Of a DNA stretch of 64,000 bases, positions 17,547-26,170 are shown one piece after another (the stretch's first letter is position 1; each line of letters starts with the position of its first letter). The notes beneath the pieces were generated by a model. The model was given only the letters and a program-made list of their open reading frames with translations. It searched no databases and was not told the DNA's origin. The DNA comes from Flammeovirgaceae bacterium UBA7330 (GTDB lineage Bacteria > Bacteroidota > Bacteroidia > Cytophagales > Cyclobacteriaceae). Made by a program: the position numbers and the translations under genes. The stretch is from the NCBI GenBank assembly GCA_002471275.1, contig DKPQ01000002.1:124001-188000 (forward strand), written 5' to 3'.

Positions 17547-18272
17547 TTAAAGATCAGCCACCACGTTATTCAGTATAGGTTCGTCTTTACTATCCAGTTT
17601 TTTAAATTCTTTCCAGCTTTTTTTAAATTCTCTTAATGTTTTATATACATACAGAAGGCTAGGATCATTCACATGGTGGCCCGGAATACCTACATAATTA
17701 CTTTCCTGATAGTGTTTTTTATAAAAGGGAGCGTATTCAGCTAGTTGGGGAACAACATAGCGAATATGTCCAAACTCGTGTACCAGGGCCCACAGGTTCT
17801 TATGAAGATTAATGTCTTTGATCCAAACACTTACCGTACCTTCACCAAATTCAGATTTATAAATATGTGGGTTTTTCTTACTTTGCTCAAGGTTTGTTGC
17901 AGCTTTAAATCCCAGACGAACATTTGCAACGATTTTGATGTGTATATGGGTCTCTTTGCCCATTCTGTCACTAATCGTATTTAACTTATGGTATAAAACC
18001 GGATCAATGCTTCTTATAAGGTCAATAACATCCTGTGTTTTTTTATGATAGCTTACTAGCTCATCAACCAGTGATTGCTTCTCTTCCAGACATTTTTTAA
18101 CCGTTTCAAGAGAATATTTTTCAGGAGAATCACAGGCCATTTTTTGGAGTTGGATGAGTGAGGAACTGGCCGATTCCAGTTGAATGTCATAACCGTTTCT
18201 TATTTCTCCGAAGCTAGGTCCGGGAATAAAAAAACATTCAAATGCAGCAACAATGATAATAATGTACTTCAT
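17547..18272 (-). CDS. Secreted protein with an HExxH zinc-peptidase motif, family not recognised
   Basis: A 241-residue protein with a signal peptide (MKYIIIIVAAFECFFIPGPS). The middle is helical and charged. The segment NLWALVHEFGHIRYVVPQLA holds HEFGH, an HExxH motif preceded by hydrophobic residues as in zinc metallopeptidases. A third ligand is not certain; His and Asp residues follow in GIPGHHVNDPSLLYVY. I do not recognise the family. It lies 84 bp upstream of the HTCS gene on the same strand and could be read into it. Peptidase activity is inference. Confidence 0.62.
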   Translation of the reverse strand: MKYIIIIVAAFECFFIPGPSFGEIRNGYDIQLESASSSLIQLQKMACDSPEKYSLETVKKCLEEKQSLVDELVSYHKKTQDVIDLIRSIDPVLYHKLNTISDRMGKETHIHIKIVANVRLGFKAATNLEQSKKNPHIYKSEFGEGTVSVWIKDINLHKNLWALVHEFGHIRYVVPQLAEYAPFYKKHYQESNYVGIPGHHVNDPSLLYVYKTLREFKKSWKEFKKLDSKDEPILNNVVADL

Positions 18273-18795
18273 GGTTGGCGTTTTAGGTGATTGATTTTTT
18301 GCTCTTTGCAGATGCTTAAATCAGGTAGGTCTTTCCTAAAAAGCACTACATCATAAATGAATGTTAATCAGTGACTTATGTATCTGCTGGAGCACAAACC
18401 GATTATAGCAATGTTACTCTATATAGCCTGTTCAGATTACTAAAAATTGTTCAATAATTATAGAATATATTTCATCGGTACGGAATATTAATTGTCTATT
18501 GTAATTCTGAGTAAATGGGTACACAGATATCTTTCATTTCTTTCCTCATATCTTTCATTTGGGGATATTTAGGCGGTTCGACATTTGCCTGCATCGTCTC
18601 CAGAATGGAACGATAAAGGAAGAACTAAAGCGGTGTTAAAGGCTAATGCTTTGGGTTATGTACTATACATTCTCTTTACGAGAGATAATGAACTGGAAGG
18701 AATTGTTAGTTGAAGAAGAATTGCTTACATCATCCCCTGCCGGAAACGATTAAAGATGATAGGAGAGGGATAATGAGGACATAAGAATAGCCAGG
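18273..18795. other. 523-bp stretch without a confident gene, possible decayed coding sequence
   Basis: Between two minus-strand genes no long frame is open. On the plus strand a 33-codon hydrophobic frame begins with an ATG at 18515 (MGTQISFISFLISFIWGYLG) and ends at 18616. In another frame, after a stop at about 18570, about 45 codons read SSPEWNDKGRTKAVLKANAL, then GYVLYILFTRDNELEGIVS and a stop near 18714. This has protein-like composition but no start codon. It may be the end of a decayed gene. No tRNA, repeat or clear promoter was seen. Confidence 0.4.
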
Positions 18796-19599
18796 TCACT
18801 TCACCATCCCACCCATCTTTTTCACAATGAAGTCAACAGCTCTTTTGGGGTTGAGGCGGTAGAACTTGTCCAGGAAACTGGCATCACTGCCTACAAGGAC
18901 TCTGAACTTGTCCTTTTCAATACCCTCTATAATTATACTGGCTGCCTTATCAGCTGGGAGCGACTTGTTTTTTTGTGTTTTCTTTATTTCAGTTTCCTCT
19001 TTCGTGGTAGATAATTCGGAATTGGACATGATGTGTGTGTCAATGGCCCCCGGATGGACCACAGTTACATGGATGTTTGTCTTTTTTAGTTCACCATAAA
19101 GACCTTCGGAGAGGAGTTTTACAGCAGCCTTGGATGCGCTGTAGATGGTTTGACCGGGAAACGGAATGTATCCGCCCATGCTTGAAATGTTGGTAATGGT
19201 TGCTTCCGGTCGTTCCAGGAGATATGGCAAGAAAGATTTGATCATGTAGAGGGTGCCATAGAAGTTGATATTAAACACCTTTTCAATCCTGTCATATTCC
19301 AGGTCTTTGACATCTACGAAGGGTTGGATAATGCCAGCATTGTTGATGATCCCATCCATCTGGTCATGATGTTTGATGACAGCAGAAGGTAATTTTTCAA
19401 CGGCTTTCCTATCAGAGATATCCAGGATATGAAAGGAAACATGAGCATCTCCTGCAAGTGTGGCAGTTTCTTTCAGAGCTTTGGCATTAAGGTCTACCAT
19501 GGCTACGGAGGCGCCTTTTCTTACTAGTTGAATGGTTAGCTCACGACCCATTCCACTGCCTGCTCCGGTCACTACGAATGTTTTCCCGCTTAACTTCAT
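18796..19599 (-). CDS. SDR-family NAD(P)-dependent oxidoreductase
   Basis: A 267-residue short-chain dehydrogenase. The cofactor motif is VTGAGSGMGREL (TGxxxGxG), NNAG follows near residue 88, the catalytic serine is in TNISSMGGYIPF and the catalytic YxxxK in IYSASKAAVK. An acidic VDLNAK after the second strand favours NAD or at least does not favour NADP. The C-terminus (FYRLNPKRAVDFIVKKMG) fits members that act on lipids or steroids, but the substrate is not known. The gene stands alone between the empty stretch and the DUF1801 gene. Confidence 0.9.
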   Translation of the reverse strand: MKLSGKTFVVTGAGSGMGRELTIQLVRKGASVAMVDLNAKALKETATLAGDAHVSFHILDISDRKAVEKLPSAVIKHHDQMDGIINNAGIIQPFVDVKDLEYDRIEKVFNINFYGTLYMIKSFLPYLLERPEATITNISSMGGYIPFPGQTIYSASKAAVKLLSEGLYGELKKTNIHVTVVHPGAIDTHIMSNSELSTTKEETEIKKTQKNKSLPADKAASIIIEGIEKDKFRVLVGSDASFLDKFYRLNPKRAVDFIVKKMGGMVK

Positions 19600-19703
19600 T
19601 TCTGGATGTTGTTTTTGATTGAAATCAAGTTAGTGAAAAACCCTTCTGTACAATCTGAAATATGTCAGACAACCAGATGATCTTCGCCATGATGTTTATG
19701 TAG

Positions 19704-20090
19704 CTACTTGAGCCGGATCAATTGTCCTTTTCGCTTCACAATATTCTTGTAATCCCATTGAATGTGACGTGATTTTTCCAGCCAGATCTTCAAAGCAGAA
19801 GTATCAATTTGATCACTTGATGTGTACCAGATAGAGGCGTCTTTGAATTTTCCAGTTCCGGGTTTTAGGCCCTCTTCATCAAAATCGGCCCCGCTCCAGA
19901 ATATCAGCCGAATGCCAGCCTTTTCTTTGCTATAGCCTGTAATGGGGTTGCCCTCAAGAAACCAAACGGGATGTCCGTGCCAGATCTTGCTTTCAGCTTC
20001 CGGGAGATGGGTGTCGATCAGTTGTTTGAGTGCCTCACAAATGGCTTTGTCAGAAGGGGATTGTTGGTTGTGGTATTGCTGGATGTCCAT
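19704..20090 (-). CDS. DUF1801-domain protein
   Basis: A 128-residue protein that reads YHNQQSPSDKAICEALKQLI, then SKIWHGHPVWFLEGNPITGY, RLIFWSGADFDEEGLKPGTG and FKDASIWYTSSDQID, the DUF1801/YdhG-like pattern. The role is unknown. The frame is open further to 20126, and an ATG at 20114 overlaps the stop of the PIN gene. I prefer the ATG at 20090 because the family normally starts close to it and an AAAAAGG lies just before it. It follows the broken PIN toxin gene on the same strand. Confidence 0.8.
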   Translation of the reverse strand: MDIQQYHNQQSPSDKAICEALKQLIDTHLPEAESKIWHGHPVWFLEGNPITGYSKEKAGIRLIFWSGADFDEEGLKPGTGKFKDASIWYTSSDQIDTSALKIWLEKSRHIQWDYKNIVKRKGQLIRLK

Positions 20091-20106
20091 GGTGGCCTTT
20101 TTCAAT

Positions 20107-20531
20107 TTAGACATTGATAAGTTCAAATAACTTATTTGTCTCTAAGAATTCTATTCCAGAAACAGCCTGAGCAATTTTCTTGTCTCCTGTCCACAATGGA
20201 CAATTAAGCTCAAGCGCCAATGCTACGAAGGCGATATCGTCTGCATCGATGGGTTTTGTCAGTTTTTCAGCTTTTCTCCATGAATTCGTAGAAATTTGAT
20301 CTTCAGAAATGAAACTTATCTTTCTTGTTACAAGATGTTTGAGCTCTAAGAATTCTTCCAAACTAAGTTTAAGTATCTTGAATAATTTTCCTGGTGATTG
20401 GTAAATTCTAGTAATAGAAATGTTGGGGAGAAAAAGCGAAGAGATGTCTTAGCAGTTAGAATATTGGCAATTCGACCATTTGTATTCCACATGGCACTGA
20501 AAACAATGTTGGTGTCAACAACAATGTTCAC
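20107..20531 (-). pseudogene. PIN-domain toxin gene broken by a one-base frameshift
   Basis: Two overlapping minus-strand frames together make one PIN-domain RNase. The first runs from a GTG at 20531: MNIVVDTNIVFSAMWNTNGR up to LLLEFTNHQE. The second continues as KLFKILKLSLEEFLELKHLV up to LFELINV and a stop at 20107. The switch falls in a run of four A (minus strand; 20386-20389): five A would restore the frame. All acidic positions expected for the metal site are there across the two parts (Asp6, the Glu in LLLEF, Asp in DADDIAFVALALE and WTGDKK). The start overlaps the antitoxin stop by 4 bp. Either the toxin is dead or the base was lost in sequencing. Confidence 0.82.
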
Positions 20532-20737
20532 TTAATGAAACGTCCTTTATTCTTGCGCCACCATGATTTATTAACCTTAGACGCGAAGGTGTCTACTTCA
20601 TTCTGGGAAACCGTGCTTTTTGATGTAAGTTCAGCATATCTGATTAGGTCCAAAATTTCCTGAAGCTTCTCTGAATCATTTCCGGAAGGTATTCTAATCA
20701 ATATTTCATTATTTGTTCGCTCAACTCGCATATTCAA
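20528..20737 (-). CDS. Antitoxin partner of the PIN-domain toxin
   Basis: A 69-residue protein starting MNMRVERTNNEILIRIPSGN and ending with a basic tail (NKSWWRKNKGRFIK). Its size, its place directly before a PIN gene and the 4-bp GTGA overlap mark it as an antitoxin. Antitoxins of this kind bind their toxin with the C-terminal tail and their promoter with the N-terminal part. The frame is intact although the toxin gene is not. The subfamily is not recognised. Confidence 0.72.
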   Translation of the reverse strand: MNMRVERTNNEILIRIPSGNDSEKLQEILDLIRYAELTSKSTVSQNEVDTFASKVNKSWWRKNKGRFIK

Positions 20738-20790
20738 ATTTACGAATAAATATTCTCTTTGTTTTTATGTAAACTAATTAGGCGATCCCC

Positions 20791-21300
20791 TTACCACTTC
20801 CCTGCATACCCAAGGTCTTCCTTGCTGTGTTCTTTCAAATATTCATACTTCACTGTATTGATCTGCCGGATGTGATGATAATCGTGGGCCAACCAGTTGG
20901 CAAGGAGTTGCTTGGCCGTTAGGGGACCTAATTTCGGGTGTTGGGTAGTGTTTTTCCATGGCGGTCCTTCCAGAGATTTTAGCCAGCCAACAGAGCTTTC
21001 CCGTTCTTCGATAAATTCCTCTAGCTTTTCTGAATAGTCCAGTTTGAGGTATTCACGCTCTTTGACCCATCCCTCCGGATCTATGGGGGAGAAAGGATCA
21101 TCAGGGGTATCCATAACGTGCATTATCCGGGCCCTGAAGTCTTCACACTCCTCATCCACCAGGTGACAAATGATCTCGAGGAGGCACCATTTTTTGGGTT
21201 TGGATCGCCATAGGTACATATGGGATGGTAATCCCTCCAGCAGGGCTGAGAATACCTGCTTGTTTTCGGCAAGTTGACTGGTAATCATCGAGACATCCAT
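20791..21300 (-). CDS. DinB-superfamily protein
   Basis: A 169-residue four-helix protein when started at the ATG at 21300; the frame extends to a TTG at 21342, which is less likely. The helices carry the DinB metal histidines: one in EIICHLVDEECEDFRARI and two in LANWLAHDYHHIRQINTV. KPKKWCLLEIICHL matches the usual KWS..E.l.Hl pattern. Many members of this group are thiol transferases that use mycothiol or bacillithiol; the substrate here is unknown. It is on the same strand as the toxin-antitoxin genes but 53 bp from the antitoxin start. Confidence 0.82.
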   Translation of the reverse strand: MDVSMITSQLAENKQVFSALLEGLPSHMYLWRSKPKKWCLLEIICHLVDEECEDFRARIMHVMDTPDDPFSPIDPEGWVKEREYLKLDYSEKLEEFIEERESSVGWLKSLEGPPWKNTTQHPKLGPLTAKQLLANWLAHDYHHIRQINTVKYEYLKEHSKEDLGYAGKW

Positions 21301-21594
21301 ATTGGGTAGGTTTTGAGGTTGAGTCCATATAAAATTAATCAATGAAACCGTTTCATTCGGATGATTTATTAAGATTTATCAATATGGCATGATCCATTTT
21401 GGTTTTTAAGATCTATGGTCATATGGTTTATCTGTGAGGATTAGAAAGACGAGCTGAATTGATATTCTTTGAAAAGGATTTCTACTGAAATGAAAATTTC
21501 ACAATCATTTGATTAACTTAATGTAAGTTTTACGCTTGAAACCTGTTTATTACTCATTGTTCATATAATTTCGATCAATCGAATACCATCTGCT

Positions 21595-23058
21595 ATGAAA
21601 AAAATAATACAATACATACCATTTCTATTTATCATCCTGTTTTTGTACTACTGTACGCAGCCTTCAGGTCAGGACGGTACTGCAGAGAATACAGAGGCGC
21701 CAGACAGTGCCATGCTAGCTGCCGAGACGACCTACAAAACCTACTGCTCCGGATGCCATGGAGCCCAGATTCTGGCGTTTGCAGGTCACAGGTGGAAACA
21801 CGGGAAAGAAAGGGACAGCATATTCAATTCGATTAAGAATGGATATCCGGGTACAGAAATGGTAGCCTGGAACAATGTTTTTTCAGATGAGCAGATCAGC
21901 AACATGACTGACTATATCCTGATGGGGATTGAAAAGGTAGAGAAATATGGTTTTCAGGAAGAAAGACTGGAATCAGATACTTTTAAGACGGAATTATTGA
22001 CCATCGAACTGGACACGATTGTTTCAGGCATGGTTCAGCCCTGGGGTATGGTTTTTCTTCCGACAGGTGATATGTTGGTAACCGAGCAGTCGGGTGAGTT
22101 GTATCGCATCGACAAGGACCTGAAAATGCATCCGGTATCCGGGCTGCCCAAAATCATGTATCGTGGGCAAGGTGGGCTTATGGACCTGGAGCTTCATCCG
22201 GACTATAAAAACAATGGCTGGATCTACATCAGCTATTCTGATTATACGGTAGATGGAAAAGATACGCTGGCTGGTACCGCGCTCAGCCGCTATCAATTGA
22301 AAGATGACAAGCTTATTAAGGGTGAGAAACTCTTCACCGGTCACCCATTTGGTACGGCAGGCTCGCATTTTGGGGGTAGGATCGAGTTTGACAACGACGG
22401 ATACCTGTTTTTATCTGTCGGAGACCGAAGAAAAGAATATGAAAACCCGCAGTCACTGCGCAGTCATTGTGGTAAGATCCACCGCATGATGGATGATGGG
22501 AGTATCCCTCCTGATAACCCATTTGTGGGGCAGGACACCGTCATTGCATCCATCTACAGTTATGGTCATCGAAACCCTCAGGGGCTGGCGTTGAATCCTA
22601 CCAGTGGCCAGATTTGGTCGCATGAACATGGACCTAGGGGAGGTGACGAGATCAATATTATCAAGCCGGCAGTGAACTATGGGTGGCCTGTGATCTCTTA
22701 CGGGATCAACTATGACGGTACTACTTTTACCAATGAAGTGGAACGCGAAGGCATGGAACAACCCATTTTATACTGGATCCCATCGATCGCTCCCTGTGGT
22801 GCTGCGTTCGTGACCACTGACAAATACCCGGGCTGGGAGGGGGACTTCCTGGTAGGGTCATTGCGCTTTAAATACCTCAATCGCTGTGTGGTGGAAGGTG
22901 ACAAGGTAGTGAAGGAAGAACCCCTTATGAAAGGAGTTGGACGCTTGAGAAATGTAAGGATTGGTCCGGATGGTTATATCTACATTGCTGTGGAGGAACC
23001 GGGATATATCTTCAGGTTGATGCCGGTGGAAGAGAGTAAGATGCTGGCGAGCAAGTAA
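21595..23058 (+). CDS. PQQ-dependent sugar dehydrogenase with N-terminal cytochrome c domain, exported
   Basis: A 487-residue periplasmic or membrane-anchored oxidoreductase. The N-terminus has a signal ending at Cys20, a possible lipoprotein site though the preceding residues (LYY) are not ideal. A cytochrome c domain follows, with the heme motif CSGCH at Cys51-Cys54-His55 and a possible axial Met in GTEMVAW. From about residue 140 on a six-bladed propeller of the aldose sugar dehydrogenase type is seen: VQPWGMVFLPTGDMLVTEQS, GQGGLMDLELHPDYKNNGWI, HFGGRIEFDNDGYLFLSVGD, GHRNPQGLALNP and EHGPRGGDEIN. It should oxidise sugars with PQQ and pass electrons to its own heme. No PQQ synthesis genes are in the window. 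Confidence 0.9.
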   Translation: MKKIIQYIPFLFIILFLYYCTQPSGQDGTAENTEAPDSAMLAAETTYKTYCSGCHGAQILAFAGHRWKHGKERDSIFNSIKNGYPGTEMVAWNNVFSDEQISNMTDYILMGIEKVEKYGFQEERLESDTFKTELLTIELDTIVSGMVQPWGMVFLPTGDMLVTEQSGELYRIDKDLKMHPVSGLPKIMYRGQGGLMDLELHPDYKNNGWIYISYSDYTVDGKDTLAGTALSRYQLKDDKLIKGEKLFTGHPFGTAGSHFGGRIEFDNDGYLFLSVGDRRKEYENPQSLRSHCGKIHRMMDDGSIPPDNPFVGQDTVIASIYSYGHRNPQGLALNPTSGQIWSHEHGPRGGDEINIIKPAVNYGWPVISYGINYDGTTFTNEVEREGMEQPILYWIPSIAPCGAAFVTTDKYPGWEGDFLVGSLRFKYLNRCVVEGDKVVKEEPLMKGVGRLRNVRIGPDGYIYIAVEEPGYIFRLMPVEESKMLASK

Positions 23059-23077
23059 TTGGATTGTTTTGGTGGGT

Positions 23078-23671
23078 ATGATCACATTTAGGTGGTTATT
23101 CATTCTATTACTTTTACCCATCTCTAGCTGTTGTTTTAATGGGTTGGATTGTTGCAATCCTGACTTATCTAAATTAGAATTCTCTCCATTGTTGGCTGAT
23201 TATTTTCCTTCAGATTTAGGAGACTCACTTGTTTATTACTCTTTGGAAGATACCATGGTTGGGGTTGTGGAAAAGAAAGCTCTTGTTGATACTATGTTTG
23301 CAGGACCAGGAGATGAGTGTCCTGAGAGGCCTGGCGAGTTTTTTGAATACGTCCTTTTGCTGGATGGTCGTTTTGAGTTTTCTGCGCGAACATTTTTTAC
23401 TAGTGAAGCTCTTGTTACAACTCTTGGTTGTATCGAATCCCCCATAAATAATTATTATCCCGACAGTATTACTACAAGCAATTGGGGAGGTGTTTATCGA
23501 AAGGACTATGTCAATTCAGAAATGTTGGATTCTATCTGGATTGAGGGTTATTACTATGAGGATGTGATCCATGGTGTATCTACTAAAGGTGATTTTCAAC
23601 AGATTTATGTAGCCAGAGATAATGGACTTATTGCCTTCGAATACAGGCATGCTTGTTATTTCCTTAAATAG
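23078..23671 (+). CDS. Cysteine-containing lipoprotein of unknown function
   Basis: A 197-residue protein when started at the ATG at 23078; the frame opens at a TTG at 23069. The signal MITFRWLFILLLLPISSC has the lipobox ISSC at Cys18 and is followed by a run of cysteines (CCFNGLDCC). The mature part is acidic and has no motif that I recognise. It lies 19 bp behind the sugar dehydrogenase gene and may be co-transcribed. Convergent with a small minus-strand gene that ends at 23679. Confidence 0.6.
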   Translation: MITFRWLFILLLLPISSCCFNGLDCCNPDLSKLEFSPLLADYFPSDLGDSLVYYSLEDTMVGVVEKKALVDTMFAGPGDECPERPGEFFEYVLLLDGRFEFSARTFFTSEALVTTLGCIESPINNYYPDSITTSNWGGVYRKDYVNSEMLDSIWIEGYYYEDVIHGVSTKGDFQQIYVARDNGLIAFEYRHACYFLK

Positions 23672-23678
23672 GATTGCG

Positions 23679-23915
23679 CTAAGTATTTGATTTCTTCTCA
23701 ACCAGAACCCACTCTTTTCTTTTGATGATAAAAGCATAGAGTGCCCATAAAATAACTAGGAACAAGCATCCAAGTTTTATTCCCTCAGTTACCAATGTAT
23801 TGCTCAATATTGTTTCAGGAAGAAATGTAAAGAGAAAGGCCAGAACACCTATCCCCGGAGCAATTAAACTCTTGGTCACTTCATTTTTTACAATCAAAGT
23901 GAGTGGTTGAGTCAT
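23679..23915 (-). CDS. Small two-helix membrane protein of unknown function
   Basis: A 78-residue protein with two hydrophobic helices (about residues 18-38 and 43-64) and a basic end (IIKRKEWVLVEKKSNT). The start lies 35 bp inside the end of the gene above it on the same strand, which suggests coupled translation. The family is not recognised. Composition is plausible for a real membrane protein. Confidence 0.5.
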   Translation of the reverse strand: MTQPLTLIVKNEVTKSLIAPGIGVLAFLFTFLPETILSNTLVTEGIKLGCLFLVILWALYAFIIKRKEWVLVEKKSNT

Positions 23916-24099
23916 CGATCATGAAGTCTCTGGATCTCAACCAGCCCTGTTTGACATATGCTTTTATCGGAACTTGATCCAGTTTGACCCTTATTGTATC
24001 TCCATTCCCAAGCAAATGTTGCATTCCATTCTCAAACACAACCTTATGATTCATCATCCCAAAGTTTTGGTAGATGCGTTTAATAAAGATCTCTTTCAT
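23881..24099 (-). CDS. Small protein of unknown function
   Basis: A 72-residue protein, MKEIFIKRIYQNFGMMNHKV up to DDSTTHFDCKK. A region IRVKLDQVPIKAYVKQGWLR looks like part of a small beta-rich fold. It lies 46 bp after the stop of the 624-residue gene and its 3' end overlaps the start of the two-helix protein gene by 35 bp. The three may form an operon. No function is proposed. Confidence 0.5.
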   Translation of the reverse strand: MKEIFIKRIYQNFGMMNHKVVFENGMQHLLGNGDTIRVKLDQVPIKAYVKQGWLRSRDFMIDDSTTHFDCKK

Positions 24100-24145
24100 G
24101 GGGTGTATGGTTTAATCTTTCCTTCGACTAGTGGTTCTTTTCAAG

Positions 24146-26020
24146 CTATTGAGTGTAGCAGTTTTCACAGTAATTTTTTCGCAGATATTCATCATCTAAA
24201 AGCTGAAAAGTATATCCACCTTGTGAGGTGGGGAGGAAAAGGTCACAAAACCTTTGGCTATTTTTATCTATAGCATTCAGTAGAAACTTTCTATACGCAG
24301 ATTGTTTGGTTTTCTTCGGCTGGTTTATAGTCAATCGGATGTAATAGAAAATGAGATTCTCGTCAACATCGAGGTCATGAATTCGTTTTCCGAGAATACT
24401 TTCTGCCCAATCAAATTTACTATAAACAGCGAGGTACTTTGACAGACTCAACAGGTCTTGATCGCTTAAGTTTAATCTGCTGTAAAGCCAATAGACTTGC
24501 TTGAGTGAGCTATTTTTACTTTTATAATCGCCATTGATTTGATTGTATTGAGTAAGAATAATATGGTAATTAACCTTCAACCTTGTCACAAGACTCTTTT
24601 CTAACCCGTTTCTCTCCAATTCTTGAATAGATTTAAGAATGTCTTCTTTATTGGTAATCAATTCTCCCTCGGTCCATGCCTTTATTTTAAGTGCAGTTAG
24701 GTTGTATTGAACTTTAATATTTTGAGGGAGTATAGCCAGCAATTTCTCAAAATTCATAATATTCTCATAAAGAAAAATATCGTTACTTTCATAGTTGAAT
24801 ATTGCTAAATTGTTCAATAACGGCCCATAAAGAGATTCTTCTGGAACTTCAAGTTTTCCAATGAAATCACTAGGCAGTTGGTTGTCCCTTATTTTTTCAA
24901 AAATTATATCTTGAATATATATGGCTTCGCTTATGTTCTTTGATTGAATATTTTGATCAAAATAGGTTTTTAATACTTCAGGATCATTTTCCTCAGATGT
25001 AAATCTTTTTTGAAGTTTCAATTGAACCAATGCTTTTCTGTGGTGCATGAGAATTGGTTCGATTTCTTTTAATATTTCATCCTTAGCCAATTCTGCCTTT
25101 ATTTCTTCTTTGGATAAATTTATAAGGTGTGAGAATCTAGTGTCTGTAATATCATTTAAGAATTCAACCCAGTTTTCATTAGCTGATATATAGGTTTCAA
25201 TCTCCGGCTGTTGATATGTTTGCAGTGCTTTAACAATGCTTTTTGCCCTGTCATTTTGAAGTTGTATGTTCCTATCTAAGGAACCTTCTACAGAAGTATA
25301 AGCCTTTATAGATATCTCTTCAATAAAGTAATCTGTTAGACGCAATGAATCATAAAGTGGTTGAATGTCACTTATTTCAAAAACATCTTTATTTCTTTCA
25401 AATGGGATCTCAAAATTCAATGTTTTGGTAACCTCATAATGTTTCTGTTCTATTTCAAATGAAGAAATTGAGTCTCTATACATGCCCATTTCAAGTAAAT
25501 CCCAATTTGTGTACTCAAGATTTGAAAAGGCATGATACCGACATAGGTATTTTTTTTGAAGAACAAGCAAGTTGCATTCGATGCTTAATGGATCAAATTG
25601 GTCTGGAAGCTTTCCGTATTTAATGAGAACATAGCCGAGTTCATTAGGAATAGAATTTTTAAGCATTTCCTCCTTGTATATTGGAGGCAGTAAATAGCCT
25701 CGGTTTGCCCAGGATTTAGTGAATGAATTTTTCTGGTAGCACTTGAACTGGTCTCTTCTTATGATGTCGACAGCAATGCCATCAGTCTTTTTATCAAATA
25801 GTAATTCGAAAAAATACTGACTTGGAAATATAAAGTAGATTATACCATCCTCAATCTCTAGGCCATATCTAGCTTCAACCGGTAGTCTTTCAAAGATATT
25901 TAGATAATCTTGACATTTATTGCCAGGCTGTGGGCCCGGATGTTTTATATCATAAGTATCCGGCTTGTTCTGGGCAAGTAATATACCCGGCAAGATTATA
26001 ATAAGAAATGAAAATCTCAT
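24146..26020 (-). CDS. Large secreted protein with an OmpA-like segment, function unknown
   Basis: A 624-residue protein with a signal peptide (MRFSFLIIILPGILLAQNKP). The first 200 residues form a beta-rich region with KKTDGIAVDIIRRDQFKCYQ and several cysteines. Around residues 225-285, SIKAYTSVEGSLDRNIQLQN then DRAKSIVKALQTYQ resembles the peptidoglycan-binding OmpA-like fold in layout. The rest is helical, like TPR repeats, and it ends with CENC. The coding strand is AT-rich compared with the neighbours. One of the two 44-bp repeats lies 71 bp upstream of the start. I do not recognise the family. Confidence 0.7.
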   Translation of the reverse strand: MRFSFLIIILPGILLAQNKPDTYDIKHPGPQPGNKCQDYLNIFERLPVEARYGLEIEDGIIYFIFPSQYFFELLFDKKTDGIAVDIIRRDQFKCYQKNSFTKSWANRGYLLPPIYKEEMLKNSIPNELGYVLIKYGKLPDQFDPLSIECNLLVLQKKYLCRYHAFSNLEYTNWDLLEMGMYRDSISSFEIEQKHYEVTKTLNFEIPFERNKDVFEISDIQPLYDSLRLTDYFIEEISIKAYTSVEGSLDRNIQLQNDRAKSIVKALQTYQQPEIETYISANENWVEFLNDITDTRFSHLINLSKEEIKAELAKDEILKEIEPILMHHRKALVQLKLQKRFTSEENDPEVLKTYFDQNIQSKNISEAIYIQDIIFEKIRDNQLPSDFIGKLEVPEESLYGPLLNNLAIFNYESNDIFLYENIMNFEKLLAILPQNIKVQYNLTALKIKAWTEGELITNKEDILKSIQELERNGLEKSLVTRLKVNYHIILTQYNQINGDYKSKNSSLKQVYWLYSRLNLSDQDLLSLSKYLAVYSKFDWAESILGKRIHDLDVDENLIFYYIRLTINQPKKTKQSAYRKFLLNAIDKNSQRFCDLFLPTSQGGYTFQLLDDEYLRKNYCENCYTQ

Positions 26021-26090
26021 TTGTGTTTAATAATAGATTGGTTTCAACATTACCTTTGATAAGGATGATTTTCATGGGCTTTTATGTTGT

Positions 26091-26134
26091 TTAACACGTT
26101 GTGCGTATTGAACAATCTAACATACAACTTTTTG
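26091..26134. repeat. Imperfect 44-bp direct repeat, copy A
   Basis: It starts TTAACACGTTGTGCGTATTG and ends AACATACAACTTTTTG. Copy B (28736-28779) has the same first 10 and last 18 bases apart from one position, and about 34 of 44 bases agree in all. A short inverted repeat, GTTGT to ACAAC, lies inside. It is upstream of the 624-residue gene and beside the UPF0316 gene. Confidence 0.7.
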
Positions 26135-26170
26135 TTGAATAATTAGTCAAACACGTAAAGTCCTTGTGTC

